A stretch of 10,023 nucleotides of DNA from Bacteroidia bacterium (GTDB lineage: Bacteria; Bacteroidota; Bacteroidia; Cytophagales; Cyclobacteriaceae). Location of the stretch: assembly GCA_016650355.1 (NCBI GenBank), contig JAENVX010000037.1:1-10023 (forward strand), read 5' to 3'. Of this stretch, positions 7,533-10,023 are shown piece by piece. How positions within the stretch are numbered: the stretch's first letter is position 1; the number at the start of each line of letters is the position of its first letter. Under the pieces are notes generated by a model, which was given only the letters and a program-made list of their open reading frames with translations, was not told the origin of the DNA and searched no databases. The translations under genes and the position numbers were made by a program.

Positions 7533-7567
7533 GAAACCTGCCCGGCCCATCGCCTAGGGCAAGTTTC
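7533..7567 (-). terminator. Strong hairpin after atpE, terminator-like or transcript-stabilising
   Basis: Starting 8 nt after the atpE stop, minus-strand arms GAAACTTGCCC (7567-7557) and GGGCAGGTTTC (7543-7533) form an 11-bp stem with one T-G wobble and a 13-nt loop. TTTTGTTGATT follows. The imperfect T-tract suggests partial termination or a 3' end protected from exonucleases, not a full stop, because atpFHAG must be transcribed through it. Confidence 0.7.
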
Positions 7568-7575
7568 AATTTACT

Positions 7576-7821
7576 TTACGCTTTGCCTGAGATGATAAAG
7601 CAAATTACCAACGCAAATAGCGCAGCTACCTCCACAAGGGCAGCAATGATCAACATCGTAGTCTGAAGACGGTTTGCCGCTTCAGGCTGACGTGCCATTG
7701 CTTCCATTGCCGAGCCACCGATGCGGCCAATACCAATTCCAGCGCCAATTGCAGCCAGACCAGCACCAACACCTGCACCCATGACAGCAAAGCTCATGTC
7801 TAATAAAAGAGCGAATGACAT
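7576..7821 (-). CDS. atpE: ATP synthase Fo subunit c (proteolipid)
   Basis: Subunit c forms the rotor ring in the membrane; each copy carries one ion. The 81 residues form a two-helix hairpin. Helix 1 is Gly/Ala-rich (about 11-35, with GAGIGIGRIGG), the polar loop is ARQPE (43-47) and helix 2 runs about 53-77. Glu64 in ALVEVAALF is the ion-binding carboxylate. The Gln of sodium-binding c subunits is replaced by Ile31, and the residue after Glu64 is Val instead of Ser or Thr, so proton coupling is expected. The GxGxGxG packing motif is tight, but ring size cannot be read from sequence alone. The gene is flanked by unusually long structured spacers (90 nt before, 76 nt after). The first ATG is used; Met9 is a less likely alternative. 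Confidence 0.97.
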   Translation of the reverse strand: MSFALLLDMSFAVMGAGVGAGLAAIGAGIGIGRIGGSAMEAMARQPEAANRLQTTMLIIAALVEVAALFALVICFIISGKA

Positions 7822-7846
7822 AAAAATATAAGTTAAGTTAAATACG

Positions 7847-7863
7847 TCCGGGGCTCTCCCGGA
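7847..7863 (-). promoter_or_regulatory. GC-rich hairpin before atpE
   Basis: The minus strand reads TCCGGG-AGAGC-CCCGGA, a perfect 6-bp stem with a 5-nt loop. It ends 25 nt before the atpE ATG. No immediate T-tract follows, so it is more likely an mRNA structure that affects processing, stability or atpE translation than a terminator. Confidence 0.55.
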
Positions 7864-7873
7864 TTATCTTTTG

Positions 7874-7900
7874 TCTTCTTTGCCAATAGGGTAAAGAAGA
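7874..7900 (-). promoter_or_regulatory. Hairpin after atpB
   Basis: Minus-strand arms TCTTCTTT (7900-7893) and AAAGAAGA (7881-7874) form a perfect 8-bp, A/U-rich stem with an 11-nt loop. It begins 11 nt after the atpB stop. With the neighbouring GC-rich hairpin it fills most of the atpB-atpE spacer. No T-tract follows. Confidence 0.5.
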
Positions 7901-7911
7901 ACTCTAATTTC

Positions 7912-8934
7912 TTAATGACTTCCATGTTCTTCAGTAGCCATACCTATGTAAAGCGCTGTAAACATTGTAAATACATAAGCCTGGATTCCCGCCACAAGCA
8001 ATTCTATCAGCGTAATTATCATCACAAACAATGACGATACCACACCCACTGTATAGCTATGAAACATAAAGGTTAAACCAAGTAAACTCAATAACACTAT
8101 ATGCCCCGCTGTAATAGCAGCAAATAATCGAATCATCAACGAAAAAGGTTTGGTGATCAATCCGATTAATTCTACGGGCAAAATAATAATACGCAGGGGG
8201 AGCGGAACGCCTGGCGTCCAAAAAATATGCGACCAGTAATTCCTATTTCCACTAAGGTTAGTAATTAAAAAAGTAAGAACGGCCAGCGACATGGTGATCG
8301 CAATATTACCCGTGAGATTTCCTGCACCCGGTAAAAGCCCGAGCAGGTTACCAAAAAGGATAAAGAAAAATAAGGTAAGCAAATACGGCAGATACGTTTC
8401 GTACTTATTTCCAATGTTGGGCTTCACAATTTCATCCCGAACAAAGACAACAATTGGCTCAAGAAAGGACTGTATCCCCTTGGGCGCTTTGCCAGCGTTT
8501 GTCTTGTAGGCTTTTGCCACTGAAAGAAAAACAAAAAGCAACAGGCCGGCATTGATCAATAGCATGGCCACATTTTTTGTAATTGACAAGTCTAATACGG
8601 CTTCGCCAGAATCAGCCAGCGTGATATGGTTGTGTTCCAACTTATAGCCATTGTATTCTACTTCCTGGTGGTGCTCATTAAAAAAATTAGAAGAGGAAAA
8701 TATGTCTAGACCATTTTCAGAAGAGTAAACAATAATAGGAAGGGGCAAAACGAGGTGATCTGTAAAGTGCCACTGATGGTCATCCATCACATGGTGGATG
8801 ATCACATCGCTCATATTTATTTCCTCAGCAGCAGCGCCTTCATCGCTGGCTTTTAACAGGTTTGAAAACCCAGCAAAAACGACAAAAAGAACGGTCAAAA
8901 ATGTTGTTTTTGTCATCAAAAAGGGCTTTTTCAT
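7912..8934 (-). CDS. atpB: ATP synthase Fo subunit a
   Basis: Subunit a holds the two half-channels through which protons reach the c ring. At 340 residues it is about 70 longer than the E. coli protein. Residues 1-30 look like a signal peptide ending LLKAS, followed by a His-rich extracytoplasmic region (about 40-115, including IHHVMDDHQWHFTDH). The catalytic core has membrane helices from about 122 onward and the motif KPFSLMIRLFAAITAGH. Arg269 is the essential arginine (E. coli Arg210). His278 and Glu311 occupy the positions of E. coli Glu219 and His245, a reciprocal pair, and Gln318 matches Gln252. I chose the ATG at 8934, which gives a normal lysine-rich signal start; an in-frame TTG at 8943 would add three residues. 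A promoter lies about 32 nt upstream. Confidence 0.96.
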   Translation of the reverse strand: MKKPFLMTKTTFLTVLFVVFAGFSNLLKASDEGAAAEEINMSDVIIHHVMDDHQWHFTDHLVLPLPIIVYSSENGLDIFSSSNFFNEHHQEVEYNGYKLEHNHITLADSGEAVLDLSITKNVAMLLINAGLLLFVFLSVAKAYKTNAGKAPKGIQSFLEPIVVFVRDEIVKPNIGNKYETYLPYLLTLFFFILFGNLLGLLPGAGNLTGNIAITMSLAVLTFLITNLSGNRNYWSHIFWTPGVPLPLRIIILPVELIGLITKPFSLMIRLFAAITAGHIVLLSLLGLTFMFHSYTVGVVSSLFVMIITLIELLVAGIQAYVFTMFTALYIGMATEEHGSH

Positions 8935-8965
8935 TTCTTGCAACGAGGGCTTTTTTAACCGACTG

Positions 8966-8973
8966 CAAAAGTA
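8966..8973 (-). promoter_or_regulatory. Promoter -7 element for the atpBEFHAG operon
   Basis: The minus strand reads TACTTTTG, followed by CA, an exact match to the Bacteroidota TAnnTTTG -7 consensus and a common form of it. At the expected -33 position the sequence is TTT instead of TTG. A transcript starting a few bases downstream would have a leader of about 25 nt before the atpB ATG. The site lies in the spacer after the AtpI-like gene. Confidence 0.65.
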
Positions 8974-9023
8974 TCAATTATCCCTTGTGAAAAAAATGTT
9001 TGCAATAAATTTTGGGTGCCTTT

Positions 9024-9407
9024 CTAGGCCTTTTCTCTTCCCCGTAGCAAGAAGAAAATCTCCACACCAGTAAGCGTGAAATAGCTCAAAATAAAAAGTA
9101 ACGCATTAGCCATGGCACCAGCTTTGTCATTAAAAATTACAACAAGGACGAGCACACACCCAACCATCATCTTTATAACAATTGAAAACAGGTAACGCTG
9201 AATAAAGCCCTTAGGATTTGATTTTTGATGCCTGCTCACGTAATAAAACACAATTGAGGTAATAAGCCCAAGTGTAATAACAATTTCAATAGCAAATGAT
9301 GGCGCTGAACTGATCCATCCTTGCCTTGTTGCCAGGTAGGGAATAAAAATAAAGGCAAGTGTTACAAAAACAATGACTCCACTAAATTTTAGCGAGCGAA
9401 GGTTCAT
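9024..9407 (-). CDS. Four-helix membrane protein in the AtpI position
   Basis: The 127-residue protein has four predicted membrane helices (about 9-26, 37-57, 70-91 and 98-120), with basic residues in the helix 2-3 loop (SRHQKSNPKGFIQR) and a basic tail LLRGREKA. Length, topology and position between AtpZ and AtpB match AtpI, a factor linked to c-ring assembly and Mg2+ handling in other bacteria. Sequence similarity to AtpI is weak by eye, and Bacteroidota carry a family of small unnamed proteins at this place, so I leave the symbol empty. Its ATG overlaps the AtpZ stop by one base (TAATG), so the two are translationally coupled. The atpB promoter begins about 50 nt downstream. Confidence 0.65.
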   Translation of the reverse strand: MNLRSLKFSGVIVFVTLAFIFIPYLATRQGWISSAPSFAIEIVITLGLITSIVFYYVSRHQKSNPKGFIQRYLFSIVIKMMVGCVLVLVVIFNDKAGAMANALLFILSYFTLTGVEIFFLLRGREKA

Positions 9408-9613
9408 TATTTATTAAGCGATCGGTACAACTGGTACATGGAGCCTGCAAAACTCAACAAAACTAGAAGTAATAGAAAGACAGGAAATTTTAGTTCAAAA
9501 AATTGATCAAGCGTCAATCCAGCCCAAGCTGCCAACCCAATCGATACCATAAGCTGAAGCCCCAGGCTACTGTACCTTAAAAAAGAGGTGGGTTCTTCTT
9601 TTTTATCTTTCAC
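9407..9613 (-). CDS. atpZ: AtpZ/AtpI-family protein
   Basis: The 68-residue protein has a charged N-terminus (KDKKEEPTSFLRYSS), a first membrane helix (about 18-36) ending in the family motif AGLTLDQFF (31-39), and a second helix (about 43-60). This is the layout of the ATPase gene 1/AtpZ family, whose members sit at the head of atp operons and have been linked to Mg2+/Ca2+ uptake and to Fo assembly. No in-frame ATG exists between the upstream stop (9656-9658) and the motif region. I chose the GTG at 9613, which gives MKDKKEEP; a TTG at 9622 would add three residues. It lies 38 nt after the bactofilin stop and overlaps the next gene by one base. Confidence 0.85.
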   Translation of the reverse strand: MKDKKEEPTSFLRYSSLGLQLMVSIGLAAWAGLTLDQFFELKFPVFLLLLVLLSFAGSMYQLYRSLNK

Positions 9614-9651
9614 ATAAAACAATCGATCCGCAACTAAAACTATAATATGGC

Positions 9652-10023
9652 CTAGTTAACCCGAGCCTCGTCCGTGCGTAAAGTGCGTGTACTGTTATCT
9701 AACCCTTTAATGTCTTTTACCGCTGCCCCCATCTTACAAGTTCCATTGAATACAGCACCCGGCTCTACTACCAACTTTCCTGCAATGATATCACCTTGCA
9801 CAACTGAAGTAGATTTAAGCACCAACATTTCGCTGATTTCTAATCTCCCTTTTACCTCACCTTCAATGTCAGCATTTTGTGCTGCAATATTTCCTTCAAC
9901 ATGGCTAGAGTTGCCTAAGGCAATCTTAGATTTTGATTTGATATTACCGATTACTTTTCCCTCAATACGAATGTTGCCAAATGTTTCAACGTTTCCTTCC
10001 AAGACAGTCCCTTTTCCAATAAC
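9652..10023 (-). CDS. Bactofilin, polymer-forming cytoskeletal protein, 5' end outside window
   Basis: The reading frame is open to the right edge and gives 123 residues. It begins inside the fold with VIGKGTVLEGNVETFGNIRI. The repeating short-strand pattern of Gly, Val and Ile (GKVIGNI, HVEGNI, EVKGRL, VVQGDI) is the right-handed beta-helix of bactofilins (DUF583). The C-terminal tail after about residue 100 is polar and probably disordered. Bactofilins self-assemble into filaments at the membrane and often position cell-wall enzymes. An internal TTG at 10002 is not the true start, because the fold clearly continues upstream of it; perhaps 10-25 residues are missing. The gene stands just before atpZ, a neighbourhood I recall from other Bacteroidota, which suggests shared transcription more than shared function. 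Confidence 0.9.
   Translation of the reverse strand, partial: VIGKGTVLEGNVETFGNIRIEGKVIGNIKSKSKIALGNSSHVEGNIAAQNADIEGEVKGRLEISEMLVLKSTSVVQGDIIAGKLVVEPGAVFNGTCKMGAAVKDIKGLDNSTRTLRTDEARVN

Noticed and set aside
7576..7821. A sodium-coupled c ring.
   Set aside because: The helix 1 Gln and the Ser/Thr after the carboxylate that define sodium-binding c subunits are Ile31 and Val65 here.
8935..8943. A TTG start for atpB that adds three residues.
   Set aside because: The ATG at 8934 gives a typical MKKPF signal-peptide start at a suitable distance from the promoter.
1..10023. tRNA, rRNA, CRISPR array, insertion sequence or long direct repeats.
   Set aside because: Reading both strands showed no cloverleaf, repeat-spacer pattern, transposase or terminal inverted repeats.

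Overview
The window is a compact, AT-rich stretch in which every gene I can support lies on the minus strand, so transcription runs from the right edge to the left edge. The protein sequences and signals point to a member of the Bacteroidota. The start codons lack Shine-Dalgarno sequences and have A/T-rich leaders instead. A clean TAnnTTTG-type -7 element precedes atpB. ATP synthase subunit a carries a signal peptide and a His-rich N-terminal extension. The alpha subunit has the long insertion I associate with this phylum. Placement in the Cytophagales is a guess from overall resemblance only.

The core (about 3965-8934) is an F-type ATP synthase operon in the order atpB-atpE-atpF-atpH-atpA-atpG (a, c, b, delta, alpha, gamma). 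The beta and epsilon genes (atpD, atpC) are not here, so the enzyme is encoded in at least two loci. Upstream are a bactofilin (5' end outside the window), an AtpZ-type two-helix protein and a four-helix membrane protein in the AtpI position. These three are tightly packed and probably form a leader transcript. A recognisable promoter sits just before atpB. Within the operon most spacers are 3-18 nt, but atpE is flanked by 90- and 76-nt spacers with three clear hairpins. This suggests separate control of the c subunit, which is needed in many copies. A strong intrinsic terminator follows atpG.

Downstream of the terminator is an accessory segment: a divergent UbiA-like membrane prenyltransferase and a UbiE-like methyltransferase (8 nt apart), a predicted DJ-1/PfpI-domain lipoprotein, a large GNAT-fold protein of the YghO-like kind, and the start of a VTT (DedA-like) membrane protein that runs off the left edge. 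The UbiA start codon lies immediately behind the terminator T-tract, and no separate promoter is visible, so that pair may be expressed by read-through.

No tRNA, rRNA, CRISPR array, insertion sequence or phage-type gene was seen, and no stretch above 300 bases lacks a gene. Most of the window is conserved housekeeping. The points most worth a second look are the structured spacers around atpE, the terminator that merges into the UbiA start, the prenyltransferase-methyltransferase pair, and the DJ-1 lipoprotein.
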